Shown: positions 35,020-45,232 of the stretch, one piece after another | How positions within the stretch are numbered: the stretch's first letter is position 1 | Layout of the letters: every line of letters begins with the position of its first letter | Assembly (NCBI GenBank): GCA_903994635.1 | Contig: CAJEXQ010000001.1 | Span: 1-64,000, forward strand | Reading direction: 5' to 3' | DNA: 64,000 nucleotides | From: an uncultured Chlorobiaceae bacterium | GTDB taxonomy: Bacteria > Bacteroidota > Chlorobiia > Chlorobiales > Chlorobiaceae | Made by a program: the position numbers and the translations under genes | Notes under the pieces: generated by a model | Told to the model about the DNA's origin: nothing | The model's database searches: none | The model's input: the letters and a program-made list of their open reading frames with translations, nothing else

Positions 35020-35359
35020 TGGTATGGTTACTTTGTGAGAGTGTTAATTCAGCGGTGAAACTACGCTTTGCGGTCAAATAACGGCTTTTTTTTTTAGTCA
35101 TTGGGTAGTGAACGTGAAAGGGAGAAGATAAAAAGGGCAAGCAAATTTGTAAAAGTAATAATATTATCCCGTTTCAACGCACCATATTTTCCATTAACGC
35201 CCAAAAGCCTCGCCGAGCAGGCCGTGAATTCGACAACGGTGTTTCAATCGATGTTATGCACAATAATACAAATGTGTTATAAGCAATATTTATTTATACT
35301 GAAGAAAATCAGCTAATGCAGCCGAGGGCAGTGAAACCCATAAACCAGAGTGGAGCTAT
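35020..35359. other. Divergent intergenic region bchC / rfbA
   Basis: About 340 bases, AT-rich, presumably with promoters for both neighbours. No gene is supported; a 71-codon plus-strand frame at 35101 lacks recognisable features. AGAGTGGAGC at 35346-35355 is the rfbA ribosome-binding site. Confidence 0.4.
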
Positions 35360-36238
35360 ATGAAAGGAATTATTCTTGCAGGAGGATCTGGCACCAGGCT
35401 TTACCCGGTTACCAGGGCAGTATCGAAGCAGCTCCTTCCGGTTTACGACAAGCCAATGATCTATTATCCCCTTACGACGCTTATGCTTGCGGGGATAAGG
35501 GATATTCTTGTTATCACCACACCCGAAGATCAGCCGATGTTCATGAAGCTGCTGGGAGATGGCAGTGACTGGGGGATTTCGCTCACATACATTGTGCAGC
35601 CCTCCCCCGACGGTTTGGCCCAGGCGTTTATTCTCGGCGAATCGTTTATTGGCAGTGATGATGTGGCCCTTATTCTGGGCGACAATATCTTTTTTGGTTA
35701 TGCCTTCACCTCAATGCTTGAGGCGGCAGTGCAGAGTGTCCAGAAAGAGCGCAAGGCCACGATATTTGGTTATTATGTCAGTGACCCGGAGCGTTATGGG
35801 GTGGCGGAGCTTGATGGTGAGGGCAATGTGCTCTCTCTTGCTGAAAAGCCGCTGAACCCGAAGTCGAATTATGCGGTTGTTGGCCTTTATTTTTACCCCA
35901 ATAATGTTGTCGAGATTGCCAGAGAGGTGCGCCCTTCCCCTCGCGGAGAGCTTGAAATTACGGCGGTTAATGAGGCTTATCTGCTGACGGGGCAGCTTAA
36001 ATGCTCCATGCTGGGGCGTGGTTTTGCCTGGCTTGATACCGGTACTCATGAATCGTTTCAGGAGGCAGGGAACTTTATTCAGACCGTAGAAAAACGGCAG
36101 GGGCTGAAAGTTGCCTGCCCTGAAGAGATTGCCTGGCGCAATGGCTGGATTAATGATGAGGAGCTGCTCAGGTTATCTGAACCTTTGATGAAGAGCCATT
36201 ATGGACAGTACCTCAAGCTGTTGCTGGTTCAGAGGTGA
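35360..36238 (+). CDS. rfbA: Glucose-1-phosphate thymidylyltransferase
   Basis: 292 residues. It makes dTDP-glucose from glucose 1-phosphate and dTTP, the first step to dTDP-L-rhamnose for O-antigen. The nucleotide-binding signature [20 protein letters not shown] is at residues 3-22, followed by [26 protein letters not shown] and [10 protein letters not shown]. Full length. First gene of the rhamnose cluster, which continues with rfbC and, after the 21-kb island, rfbD and rfbB. Confidence 0.95.
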   Translation: MKGIILAGGSGTRLYPVTRAVSKQLLPVYDKPMIYYPLTTLMLAGIRDILVITTPEDQPMFMKLLGDGSDWGISLTYIVQPSPDGLAQAFILGESFIGSDDVALILGDNIFFGYAFTSMLEAAVQSVQKERKATIFGYYVSDPERYGVAELDGEGNVLSLAEKPLNPKSNYAVVGLYFYPNNVVEIAREVRPSPRGELEITAVNEAYLLTGQLKCSMLGRGFAWLDTGTHESFQEAGNFIQTVEKRQGLKVACPEEIAWRNGWINDEELLRLSEPLMKSHYGQYLKLLLVQR

Positions 36239-36353
36239 AGTGCTGTTTTTTGTTGCGGCTCAATTGTTATATTTTGGCTGAATGGTGGTTCATCCATTTT
36301 TTCTGGTAAAAGTTCTCCTTTGGCGTGGTGATTTAATATTTTTTTTCGCGTTT

Positions 36354-36947
36354 ATGCAAGTGATTTCTACAGCCATACCTGATGTCCTGATTTTTGAGCC
36401 GCAGGTGTTCGGTGATGATCGGGGCTATTTTTTTGAGTCGTTTCGGCAGGATCTTTTTGAACAGCACATCGGGCATGTTTCGTTTGTGCAGGATAATGAG
36501 TCGAAGTCGGGCTACGGGGTGCTTCGCGGGCTCCATTTTCAGAAGCCGCCATTTACCCAGTCGAAGCTTGTCCGGGTATTGTATGGCAGTGTTCTTGATG
36601 TTGCCGTTGACTTGCGTCTTGGCTCTCCCTGGTACGGCCGTCATGTAGCTTGTGTGCTGGATGCTGAACGGAAAAATATGCTCTGGGTGCCGAAAGGGTT
36701 CGGGCACGGTTTTGTTGTACTCTCTCCGGAGGCTGTTTTTTCCTACAAGTGCGACAACTACTATACTCCTTCGCACGATGCAGGGTTTATGTGGAATGAC
36801 CTGGCGCTTGGTATTGACTGGCAACTGCCAGCCGGGGCGATTCGGGTTTCGGGCAAAGATGGTGTGCAACCAGCCTTTGGTTCGGTTGATCTTTTCCACT
36901 ACGACGATTACAGGCAGGAAAAACTTTACAAGGCAAAAAGATCATAA
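36354..36947 (+). CDS. rfbC: dTDP-4-dehydrorhamnose 3,5-epimerase
   Basis: 197 residues from ATG 36354 (MQVISTAIPDVLIFEP); the frame upstream to 36282 is not family-like. Motifs: FGDDRGYFFESFRQDLF, QDNESKSGYGVLRGLHFQ with the catalytic His, LDVAVDLRLGSPWYG with the Asp partner, and PKGFGHGFVVLS. It converts dTDP-4-keto-6-deoxyglucose to the L-lyxo form in rhamnose synthesis. The operon is interrupted directly after this gene by the accessory island. Confidence 0.92.
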   Translation: MQVISTAIPDVLIFEPQVFGDDRGYFFESFRQDLFEQHIGHVSFVQDNESKSGYGVLRGLHFQKPPFTQSKLVRVLYGSVLDVAVDLRLGSPWYGRHVACVLDAERKNMLWVPKGFGHGFVVLSPEAVFSYKCDNYYTPSHDAGFMWNDLALGIDWQLPAGAIRVSGKDGVQPAFGSVDLFHYDDYRQEKLYKAKRS

Positions 36948-36978
36948 TTCTGCACGTCTTTATCAAAAAAAAACAACC

Positions 36979-37663
36979 ATGAGCACTTCAGGGCTTTATC
37001 TGAACTATCAGAAAGGTCAGAAGCTTTCTGACTTATTCGTGGTTCGGAGAAATGGCAATTATCATTTTAACCCGGCTTTTAATTGTGGCGAATTTGCCGT
37101 AATTAAAACCTAAATCGAGAGATGAGGGTGCAGCCTGCTGGACGGGCTGGAGCGGCTCATCACCAAAAAGCGCAACATCAAACAGGCTGCCATGCAGCAA
37201 CTCCTCACCGGCAAAACCCGCCTCCCCTGTTTCAGCGGCGAATGGGAGATAAAGCGGTTGGAGGAGGTGGCAACGCCACGAAAGGAAAGAAATGATTGGA
37301 GTGTGCTCAACCGAGATTTGTGTATTCAAGCCGAATCTGCAACTGATGACAGCTTTTCAGGATTGCTGTTACAAGAGCTTTCAGGTAGTGCTGAAGAATC
37401 TCTATACCCACCTTGATGATTACCGGTGATGTTCTATCGACTGGCCGGAGATTACTTCAGATAAAACATTATCTTCAGCTTCTGGTGAGCATTTCAAAAG
37501 ATGGTCTGGTATTTGGTTATGCCACATTCTGAGCCTTCCGTATCCGACCGGTTACCGCACACGGACCTTGAACTTGTTCATGGAAAGAAAGCTTTAAACC
37601 TTATTTGAAAAGACCAGCAGGTACGAACCACAATTTGCAACACAACGGACTACAGAATAATTC
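36979..37663 (+). pseudogene. Island left edge with hsdS fragment
   Basis: 36979-37113 is a 44-codon frame (MSTSGLYLNYQKGQKLSDLF) that I do not recognise. From about 37119 the frame reads LLDGLERLITKKRNIKQAAM and QQLLTGKTRLPCFSGEWEIK, the central helical spacer between the two recognition domains of HsdS. It fades out after about 37300, so it is an hsdS relic unrelated to the complete hsdS at 39.2 kb. The remaining 350 bases to the next gene hold no recognised feature. Confidence 0.55.
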
Positions 37664-39214
37664 ATGAACCACAACGGAAGCAACATAGAATCACGACTTT
37701 GGGCGGCGGCAGACGAACTTCGGGCTAACTCAAAGCTGAAATCTTCGGAATACTCTGTTCCGGTTCTTGGGCTTGTATTTTTGCGATTTGCCGACCACAA
37801 GTTTCAGGTGGCAGCCAAAGAGCTTGAGGGGTCGGGTGGCGGGCGACGCAGCATCGGCGCGGCGGACTATCAGGCTCAAGGTGTGCTGTTTCTACCGGAG
37901 GAGGCTCGTTTTTCGACACTGATACAACTCCCTGAAGGTGTCAACATTGGTGCTGCAATCAACGATGCAATGCGGGCCATCGAAGCGGAGAACCCCGATC
38001 TCAAGGATGTTTTGCCCAAAACCTACAACCGTTTCGAGAACTCCCTGCTCAAAGAGCTGCTCAAGACCATGAACTCGGTGCCAATGGACATTGAGGGGGA
38101 TGCTTTTGGCAAGATTTATGAATACTTCCTTGGTCACTTTGCCATGAGCGAGGGGCAGAAGGGCGGAGAGTTCTTTACTCCAACCGCCATTGTTCAGCTC
38201 ATTGTCAGTATCATCGAACCGTTTCATGGGCGTATTTTTGATCCAGCCTGTGGATCCTGCGGCATGTTTGTGCAGAGTGCCCGCTTTGTTGGTGAACACA
38301 AAATGAACCCTGATGCTGAACTGAGTGTTTATGGGCAGGAGAAGGTTTCGGAGACAGTGCGTCTTGGCAAGATGAATCTTGCGGTGCACGGGCTTGGTGG
38401 TGATATTCGTCAGGGCAACGCTTACTACGAGGATCTGCATAGCTCTATCGGCAAGTTTGACTTCGTTATGGCCAATCCCCCCTTCAACGTTGACCGAATC
38501 GACAAAGAACGGCTCAAGGATGATAAGCGGTTTCCTTTCGGCCTGCCTCGTACCGACAATGGCAATTACCTCTGGATTCAGCTCTTTTACAGTGCTCTCA
38601 ACGAAGCTGGTCGAGCAGGGTTTGTTATGGCCAATTCTGCATCTGATGCCCGTGGTTCTGAAATGGATATCCGCTGTGACCTCACCGAAGCGAGTGTTGT
38701 GGATGTCATGGTCGCCGTCGGTTCCAACTTCTTCTATACGGTGACACTGCCCTGCACGCTCTGGTTTTTCGACAAGGGTAAAAGCAATGGCCAGCGGGCT
38801 GATACCGTGCTCTTCATTGATGCTCGTCACCTCTACCGCCAGATTGACCGTGCTCACCGCGACTGGACACCGGCACAGATTGAGTTTCTGGCCAATATTG
38901 TCAGGCTCTTCCGTGGTGAAGCTATAGAGAACCTGCATGATAGTGCCGAATTGGTCACGGAACACTTCCCTGATGGCCATTATACCGACATCGCTGGTTT
39001 GTGCAAAGTGGCGACGAAAGATGATATCGAAGCACAGGGGTGGAGTCTCAACCCAGGACGTTATGTTGGTGTTACCGCCAGGGTTGAAGATGAATTCGAT
39101 TTCAAGGAACGGCTTGAAGAGTTGAACGAGGAACTCGAAACCCTCAACATTGAGGCGCGGGAACTGGAAGAGCGAATTGCTGAAAACGTCGTGAAGTTGC
39201 TGGAGGTGGAGTGA
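37664..39214 (+). CDS. hsdM: Type I methyltransferase HsdM (locus 2)
   Basis: 516 residues, full length. HsdM N-terminal helical domain (about 7-145), then the SAM-binding motif [17 protein letters not shown] (192-207) and catalytic NPPFNVDRI (271-279), with a C-terminal coiled tail ([20 protein letters not shown]) that contacts HsdS. It modifies adenine at N6. The stop overlaps the hsdS start (TGATG). First gene of a tight operon: hsdM, hsdS, AlbA/Schlafen ATPase, hsdR. Confidence 0.94.
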   Translation: MNHNGSNIESRLWAAADELRANSKLKSSEYSVPVLGLVFLRFADHKFQVAAKELEGSGGGRRSIGAADYQAQGVLFLPEEARFSTLIQLPEGVNIGAAINDAMRAIEAENPDLKDVLPKTYNRFENSLLKELLKTMNSVPMDIEGDAFGKIYEYFLGHFAMSEGQKGGEFFTPTAIVQLIVSIIEPFHGRIFDPACGSCGMFVQSARFVGEHKMNPDAELSVYGQEKVSETVRLGKMNLAVHGLGGDIRQGNAYYEDLHSSIGKFDFVMANPPFNVDRIDKERLKDDKRFPFGLPRTDNGNYLWIQLFYSALNEAGRAGFVMANSASDARGSEMDIRCDLTEASVVDVMVAVGSNFFYTVTLPCTLWFFDKGKSNGQRADTVLFIDARHLYRQIDRAHRDWTPAQIEFLANIVRLFRGEAIENLHDSAELVTEHFPDGHYTDIAGLCKVATKDDIEAQGWSLNPGRYVGVTARVEDEFDFKERLEELNEELETLNIEARELEERIAENVVKLLEVE

Positions 39215-40485
39215 TGTGGAAAATCATACGGATCGCCGATTTTGGAAAAGTAATTACAGGCAACACTCCGTCCTCAAATAATCCCGAACACTTTGGTGAC
39301 AGTTATCCCTTTATCACACCGACAGACATGAGGACTGGGCGAATTGTTCATACTGAAAGGAGGATATCTGAAGAGGGCCATTTCAAGTTTCGCCGTCAAA
39401 TACTACCTGTACGATCTGTTTGTTTCGTGTGCATTGGAGCAACAATTGGCAAGATTTGCCTGACTACAGAAAAGAGTCTTACCAATCAGCAGATAAACAG
39501 TGTCGTTGTAGATACAGTAAAGCACGATCCGTTTTTCGTCTTTTACTTGCTCTCGACTTATGCTGATAAAGTCAAAAGTATTGCTGGTGGTGCTGCTACC
39601 CCAATTGTAAACAAGACATCGTTTGCAAATATTGAGGCTCTCGTTCCCCCACTCCCCACCCAGCAAAAAATTGCAGCTATCCTCTCAGCCTACGATGACC
39701 TGATTGAAAACAACCTGCGGCGGATCCAGATTCTGGAAGAGATGGCACAGAACCTCTACCGCGAATGGTTCGTCAAGTTCCGCTTTCCCGGCCATGAGCA
39801 AGCCCTCTTTGTCGATTCACCTTTGGGCAAGATACCGGAAGGTTGGGATGTTGTGAACCTTGGTGATCATTTGATTGCACTTGAAAGCGGAAAACGTCCT
39901 AAGGGAGGCGCACAAAATATTTTAAATGGCATCCCCAGCGTAGGTGCAGAAAATATATTCGGAATTGGGCGGCATCGTTATCAGAGTGAAAAATTTGTGT
40001 CACATGATTTTTTTGATGCGATGAGAAAAGGTATCGTGAAAAATGGTGACGTAGCACTTTACAAAGACGGCGCTTACATTGGCCGATCATCCTATTTCCG
40101 TGACGCTTTTCCACATACCAAATTTTGTGTGAATGAACATGTTTTCCTTTTGCGCACCACGGGAAAAAGAGTGACTCAAAATGTTCTTTATCTGTGGTTA
40201 CAAGAGCCTAATACAGTTTCAGAGATACGCGCAAATAATGCAAACGCAGCACAGCCTGGCATCAATCAGTCTGGTGTTAATGGCTTAAAACTGATAGTGC
40301 CACCCATAGAGATTCTGAACTATTTCGATGCAACCGTTGAGCTGCATTTGGCTACAATAATTTCTTTGGCGAAGAAAAATGAAATTCTCCGCAGTACCCG
40401 CGAAATGCTGCTGCCCAAGCTCATCTCCGGCGAGGTGGATGTCTCCGATCTTGATATTACCATTCCAGAGGAGGCGGTTGCATGA
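39214..40485 (+). CDS. hsdS: Type I specificity subunit HsdS (locus 2)
   Basis: 423 residues with the usual two target-recognition domains. The first (about 1-150) ends in the spacer LPTQQKIAAILSAYDDLIEN and NLYREWFVKFRFPGHE. The second (about 205-385), starting at IPEGWDVVNLG, ends in LAKKNEILRSTREMLLPKLI. The recognised DNA sequence cannot be read from the protein. Start ATG 39214 overlaps the hsdM stop; the end overlaps the next gene by four bases (ATGA). Confidence 0.93.
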   Translation: MWKIIRIADFGKVITGNTPSSNNPEHFGDSYPFITPTDMRTGRIVHTERRISEEGHFKFRRQILPVRSVCFVCIGATIGKICLTTEKSLTNQQINSVVVDTVKHDPFFVFYLLSTYADKVKSIAGGAATPIVNKTSFANIEALVPPLPTQQKIAAILSAYDDLIENNLRRIQILEEMAQNLYREWFVKFRFPGHEQALFVDSPLGKIPEGWDVVNLGDHLIALESGKRPKGGAQNILNGIPSVGAENIFGIGRHRYQSEKFVSHDFFDAMRKGIVKNGDVALYKDGAYIGRSSYFRDAFPHTKFCVNEHVFLLRTTGKRVTQNVLYLWLQEPNTVSEIRANNANAAQPGINQSGVNGLKLIVPPIEILNYFDATVELHLATIISLAKKNEILRSTREMLLPKLISGEVDVSDLDITIPEEAVA

Positions 40486-41858
40486 AGATTGAAGAGTTAC
40501 TCAGCCGACCAGAAGGCAAAACCCTTGAGTTCAAGCAGGATCTCTCGTCACCAAAGAATATCCTGAAAACAGTGACCGCCTTTGCCAATACGGCAGGGGG
40601 GATAGTATTGATAGGCATTGAAGATGGCAGCAAAGCGGTGCTGGGGGTTGAGAACCCTCTGGACGAAGAGGAAAGATTGTGCAGTCTGATCGCCGATTCG
40701 ATTGAACCGCGACTGGCCCCTAATGTAGAGTTGGTCAACTGGAAAGGGCGTTCGTTGCTCTTGGTGGAGGTCTATCCCAGCGCATTGCGTCCCCACTGGC
40801 TGAAATCACAGGGTATCACAAACGGTGTGCTGGTTAGGGTTGGTTCTACCAACCGGCAGGCTGATGGGCCATTGACAGCAGAGATGCGACGTTCAGCCCT
40901 GAACCTCTCGTATGATGAAGAAGCCATGCCGGACATCAACCCGGAAGCACTGGACTTCCGGGTTGCTTCCGGGTTGTTTGCCGGGTTCCGTGATTGGGAC
41001 GACACTATGGCGGAAAATTTGCATTTGGTGACCAAAAACCAGGGGCGTTTGGTTCCGACTGTAGGTGGTATTCTTCTCTTCGGTACTCAACGAGAGCGCT
41101 ATTTTCCTGATGCATGGATTCAGTGTGGTCGCTTTCATGGCACCAATAAAGCAGAAATACTTGATCAGCAGGAAATCGGTGATCATTTGCCTCTGGCGTT
41201 GGAAAAAGCGCTTGACTTCATCAAGAAACATGCGTTACGGGGTGCGGTGTTCGGTGAGTTACGAAGAAAGGATGTCTGGGATGTGCCTCTGGAAGCCGTG
41301 CGCGAAGCTTTGACGAATGCCATTGTTCATGCTGATTATTCGCAGACTGGCGCTCCTCTTCGTGTATCAATTTTTGATGACAGAATTGAGATTGAAAACT
41401 CTGGATTGCTTGCGGGCGGAATGACCATCGGAGATATTCGTGATGGCGTGTCGAAGCTGCGAAACAGAGTTATCGGCAGGGTTTTTAAGGAGCTTAAGCT
41501 GATCGAACAATGGGGTAGCGGATTTCAGCGAATGTCGGCTTCGTGCCGAGCTATAGATTTACCTGAACCAAAGATGGAGGAAATAGCCTTCCGGTTTCGC
41601 GTCACCTTCAGCTTGCATAAAGTTTCAAGCCAAAGACGGGCGGATGATATTGAACAGAAAATTATGGAATTGATTAGTGCTTGTGAGGAGAATGGTGGCG
41701 CATCAACCCAATATTTAAGTCAGACTGTAGGTATCAGTACCCGGGCTATACGTGATCGGCTGGCACGAATGGTTGAGGCCGGACGGGTAGTCGCCATTGG
41801 CAAGAGTGCTTACGACCCACAGAAACGATATTTGCCAGCAAAGGAGTCCCAATCATGA
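40482..41858 (+). CDS. AlbA_2/Schlafen-type ATP-binding protein inside the hsd operon
   Basis: 458 residues. The N-terminal AlbA_2 (Schlafen) domain has EGKTLEFKQDLSSPKNILKT and FANTAGGIVLIGIEDGS (about 10-50). A GHKL-type ATP-binding segment lies in the C-terminal half (REALTNAIVHADYSQTGAPL, then IENSGLLAGGMTIGD), followed by a winged-helix end (STQYLSQTVGISTRAIRDRL). Such proteins act as regulators or putative RNA/DNA-binding defence factors; the exact role is unknown. ATGA overlaps on both sides couple it to hsdS and hsdR, so it is probably made with the R-M complex. Confidence 0.82.
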   Translation: MKIEELLSRPEGKTLEFKQDLSSPKNILKTVTAFANTAGGIVLIGIEDGSKAVLGVENPLDEEERLCSLIADSIEPRLAPNVELVNWKGRSLLLVEVYPSALRPHWLKSQGITNGVLVRVGSTNRQADGPLTAEMRRSALNLSYDEEAMPDINPEALDFRVASGLFAGFRDWDDTMAENLHLVTKNQGRLVPTVGGILLFGTQRERYFPDAWIQCGRFHGTNKAEILDQQEIGDHLPLALEKALDFIKKHALRGAVFGELRRKDVWDVPLEAVREALTNAIVHADYSQTGAPLRVSIFDDRIEIENSGLLAGGMTIGDIRDGVSKLRNRVIGRVFKELKLIEQWGSGFQRMSASCRAIDLPEPKMEEIAFRFRVTFSLHKVSSQRRADDIEQKIMELISACEENGGASTQYLSQTVGISTRAIRDRLARMVEAGRVVAIGKSAYDPQKRYLPAKESQS

Positions 41859-44800
41859 CACCACATCCCGGCGGGTACAGTGAAGATGCTCTTGTTGAGC
41901 AGCCAGCCATTGCCTTGTTTGAAACCCTTGGCTGGAAGACCATCAACGCTTATGGTGAGTTCGACCACGGTACGAGCATCCTGGGCCGGGAGACCAAGGC
42001 TGAAGTTATCCTGAAAACGCACCTGCGCCTTGCCCTTTTGCGTATCAACACTGATGTGGCGGTTGAGTCGATCCACCAAGCCATTGAGGAGCTGACCCGC
42101 GACCGGTCACGCATGAGTGCAGTTGCAGCCAATCGCGAAATCTATCATCTGCTCAAGAGTGGTGTTCGGGTTCCCGTAGCCGATCCGGATGGTGATGGCG
42201 AAACGGTGGAAGTGGTTCGGGTGGTTGATTGGGAGAACGCCGTCAATAATGACTTCCTCCTCTGCTCCCAGTTCTGGGTGACAGGTGAAATGCACACCCG
42301 ACGTGCAGACTTGGTTGGGTTCGTCAATGGGTTGCCCTTGCTTTTCATCGAACTGAAAGCCACCCATCGACGGCTTGAAACGGCCTACAGGGATAATTTG
42401 CGTGACTACAAGGATACCGTACCACAGCTTTTCTGGTCAAACGCGCTCATCATCCTCTCCAATGGCAGCCAGAGCCGCCTTGGAACCTTGTCTGCCGGGT
42501 GGGAACACTTTGCAGACTGGAAAAAGATTGGCAGTGAAAGTGAGGCCGGGCAGGTATCGCTGGAGACCATGCTGCGCGGAGTCTGTGACCCTGCACGGTT
42601 TCTTGACCTGGTTGAAAACTTCACCCTCTTTCAGGAGGCTCCGGGCGGATTGATCAAGCTGACGGCGAAGAATCACCAGTACCTCGGTGTCAATAACGCT
42701 CTTGAAGCTCTTGCCGATATTCGCCAGAGGGAGGGCAAGCTTGGAGTCTTTTGGCACACACAAGGAAGTGGCAAAAGTATCTCGATGATGTTCTTTGCCC
42801 AGAAGGTACTGCGCAAGGTGCCGGGGAACTGGACGTTTGTTGTTGTTACTGACCGGCAGGAGCTGGATGGCCAGATTTACAAGCATTTTGCCTCAGCCGG
42901 TGTGGTCACTGAAAATGGTGCTCAAGCAGAGAGCAGCAAGCATTTGCGGCAGTTGCTGACGGAGGATCACCGCTATGTGTTCACCTTGATTCACAAGTTC
43001 CGCACCGAAAATGGAGAGCCGCACCCCATGCTCTCCGACCGTCGGGACATCATTGTCATTACCGACGAAGCGCACCGCAGCCAGTACGACACTCTGGCCA
43101 TGAATATGCGCACCGCTCTCCCGAACGCCTCTTTTCTGGCCTTTACAGGAACTCCGCTGATTATCGGGGAGGAGAAGACACGGCAGGTTTTTGGTGAGTA
43201 CATCAGCGTTTATGACTTTCAGCAGTCGGTGGCCGATGGCGCCACCGTTCCTCTCTACTATGAGAACCGTATCCCTGAACTGCAACTGGTCAATGAGACC
43301 CTCAACGAAGATATGCAGCGTCTGCTCGAAGCAGCAGAACTCGACGAAGCACAGGAGAAGAAGCTTGAGCGGGAGTTTGCCCGCGAGTACCATCTGATTA
43401 CCCGTGACGACCGGTTGGAGAGAGTAGCAAAAGATCTTGTGGAACATTTCACCGGGCGCGGCTTTCAGGGCAAGGGGATGATGATTTGCATCGACAAGGC
43501 GACAGCTATCAAGATGTATGACAAGGTCAAGAAGCATTGGGCGGCGAAGATTGCTTCATTGCAGGCTGAACTGATGCGGGGTACCGATGCAGAGCGTCGA
43601 GACATCAAAGATCGCGTTGCACGGATGAAAGAGACCGATATGGCAGTGGTGGTCTCTCAGGGGCAAAATGAGATTGCCGATATGAACGAGAAGGGGCTCG
43701 ACATTCGACCGCACCGCAAACGAATGGTGGAAGAGGATCTTGAACAAAAATTCAAGAATCCGGATGACCCGTTCCGGCTGGTCTTTGTCTGCGCCATGTG
43801 GATGACCGGCTTTGATGTTCCGAGCTGTTCGACCCTCTACCTCGACAAGCCGATGCGCAACCACACCCTGATGCAGACCATTGCCCGTGCCAACAGGGTT
43901 TTTCTTGACAAGGTGAGTGGCCTGATTGTGGACTATGCTGGTGTGTTCCGTAATCTGGAGAGAGCGCTTGCCATTTATGGTGTGGGCAAGGGCGGCAAGA
44001 AGCCGGTTGAAGACAAGTCCGCATTGGTGACTGCATTACAGCAAGCGTTGGAAGAGACCCGGATCTTGTGCACACAACAGGGCGTGAACCTTGCCTCTAT
44101 CCAGAATGCTGAAGGGTTTGCGCGTATCGATCTGCTCGACAATGCCGTCGAGGCGCTGATTGTCTCAGAGGAGGTCAAGCGACGGTATCTTGACCTGGCC
44201 AATACCGTTCAGCGGCTGTACAAGGCCGTCTTGCCCGACCTGCAGGCTCATGAGTTTGCTGCTGAAGTTTCGCCCATCAAGGTCATTGCCGATAAAATCC
44301 GGGCACTGGTTCCCTCAGCCGATATTTCACAGGTAATGGAGCAGGTGGAAGCACTGCTTGATCAGTCGATTGCGACAGAAGGCTATGTTATCAGAGAGGT
44401 GAGCGATCCTGATAACGACGACCACTTGATTGACCTCAGCTCCATTGATTTTGACAAGCTGGCTGAAAAGTTCAAAACCAGCCGAAAACGAACGCTCAAC
44501 GAAAAATTCAAGGGAAGTGTAGGGCAAAAGCTGATGGCAATGGTACGACTCAATCGGACTCGGATGGATTATCTCGAACGGTTCCAGCAAATGATTGCGG
44601 CCTACAATGCCGGAAGCCTCAATCCCGAAGAGTTTTTCCGACAACTGGTCACTTTTGCCCAGAGTCTGAATGAAGAAGAGAAACGGGGAGTAAGTGAACA
44701 GTTAACAGAAGAAGAGCTGGCACTTTTTGACCTGCTGATGAAGCCACCGATCGAGATGAGTGCTGCTGATCGGGAGAAGGTGAAAGCTACCGCAAAGGAG

Positions 44801-45016
44801 TTGCTGGTGACACTCAAGAACAACAAACTGGTGCTTGATTGGCGGAAACGGCAACAGGCGCGTGCAGCGGTCAGGGTGGCCATTGACAAACTGCTGGATG
44901 ACCACCTGCCAAGAGCATACACGCCGGAGCTCTTCAGGCAGAAATCAACAGCGGTGTTCCAGCACGTCTATGATGCCTATTATGGTTCTGGGCGCAGTGT
45001 GTATGTGGCGGCGTGA
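41855..45016 (+). CDS. hsdR: Type I restriction enzyme, HsdR subunit (locus 2)
   Basis: 1053 residues, complete. Nuclease residues Asp152 (TRRADLVGFVNG) and Glu166-x-Lys168 (FIELKAT); motor motifs Walker A FWHTQGSGKSISMMF (about 299-313), VITDEAHRSQYD and LAFTGTPLI; C-terminal VCAMWMTGFDVPSCSTLYLD and QTIARANRVF. It couples ATP-driven translocation to cleavage of unmethylated DNA. It is unlike the locus 1 HsdR in sequence and so belongs to a different type I subfamily. Last gene of the operon. Confidence 0.95.
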   Translation: MTPHPGGYSEDALVEQPAIALFETLGWKTINAYGEFDHGTSILGRETKAEVILKTHLRLALLRINTDVAVESIHQAIEELTRDRSRMSAVAANREIYHLLKSGVRVPVADPDGDGETVEVVRVVDWENAVNNDFLLCSQFWVTGEMHTRRADLVGFVNGLPLLFIELKATHRRLETAYRDNLRDYKDTVPQLFWSNALIILSNGSQSRLGTLSAGWEHFADWKKIGSESEAGQVSLETMLRGVCDPARFLDLVENFTLFQEAPGGLIKLTAKNHQYLGVNNALEALADIRQREGKLGVFWHTQGSGKSISMMFFAQKVLRKVPGNWTFVVVTDRQELDGQIYKHFASAGVVTENGAQAESSKHLRQLLTEDHRYVFTLIHKFRTENGEPHPMLSDRRDIIVITDEAHRSQYDTLAMNMRTALPNASFLAFTGTPLIIGEEKTRQVFGEYISVYDFQQSVADGATVPLYYENRIPELQLVNETLNEDMQRLLEAAELDEAQEKKLEREFAREYHLITRDDRLERVAKDLVEHFTGRGFQGKGMMICIDKATAIKMYDKVKKHWAAKIASLQAELMRGTDAERRDIKDRVARMKETDMAVVVSQGQNEIADMNEKGLDIRPHRKRMVEEDLEQKFKNPDDPFRLVFVCAMWMTGFDVPSCSTLYLDKPMRNHTLMQTIARANRVFLDKVSGLIVDYAGVFRNLERALAIYGVGKGGKKPVEDKSALVTALQQALEETRILCTQQGVNLASIQNAEGFARIDLLDNAVEALIVSEEVKRRYLDLANTVQRLYKAVLPDLQAHEFAAEVSPIKVIADKIRALVPSADISQVMEQVEALLDQSIATEGYVIREVSDPDNDDHLIDLSSIDFDKLAEKFKTSRKRTLNEKFKGSVGQKLMAMVRLNRTRMDYLERFQQMIAAYNAGSLNPEEFFRQLVTFAQSLNEEEKRGVSEQLTEEELALFDLLMKPPIEMSAADREKVKATAKELLVTLKNNKLVLDWRKRQQARAAVRVAIDKLLDDHLPRAYTPELFRQKSTAVFQHVYDAYYGSGRSVYVAA

Positions 45017-45052
45017 GTGTGCCAATGAAAATCAGAACAAATTATTAACCTT

Positions 45053-45232
45053 ATGGACTATCTGAACTATAACCGTGAAGAACGGGATTTATGTTCGCAC
45101 CTCTTCAGACTTTTTCTTGAAAATCAAACACGTTGAGGGCCGCTTCGGAAGTTTCTTGGCATTAAAGTCACAAATCTACACATTCACCTAAATAGTGTTA
45201 ATGCCATTACACTTAAACTATTAAAGGGATTT
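45053..45232 (+). pseudogene. N-terminal protein fragment with in-frame stop
   Basis: ATG 45053 starts MDYLNYNREERDLCSHLFRL, which looks like a real protein start. The frame meets TGA at 45134-45136 and is otherwise open (GPLRKFLGIKVTNLHIHLNS) to the next gene. The stop may replace a Trp codon. Family not recognised; the rest of the protein is gone. Confidence 0.35.

Noticed and set aside
37892-38980. 362-codon minus-strand frame opposite the second hsdM
   Set aside because: A shadow of a strongly conserved gene; its composition reflects the sense codons.
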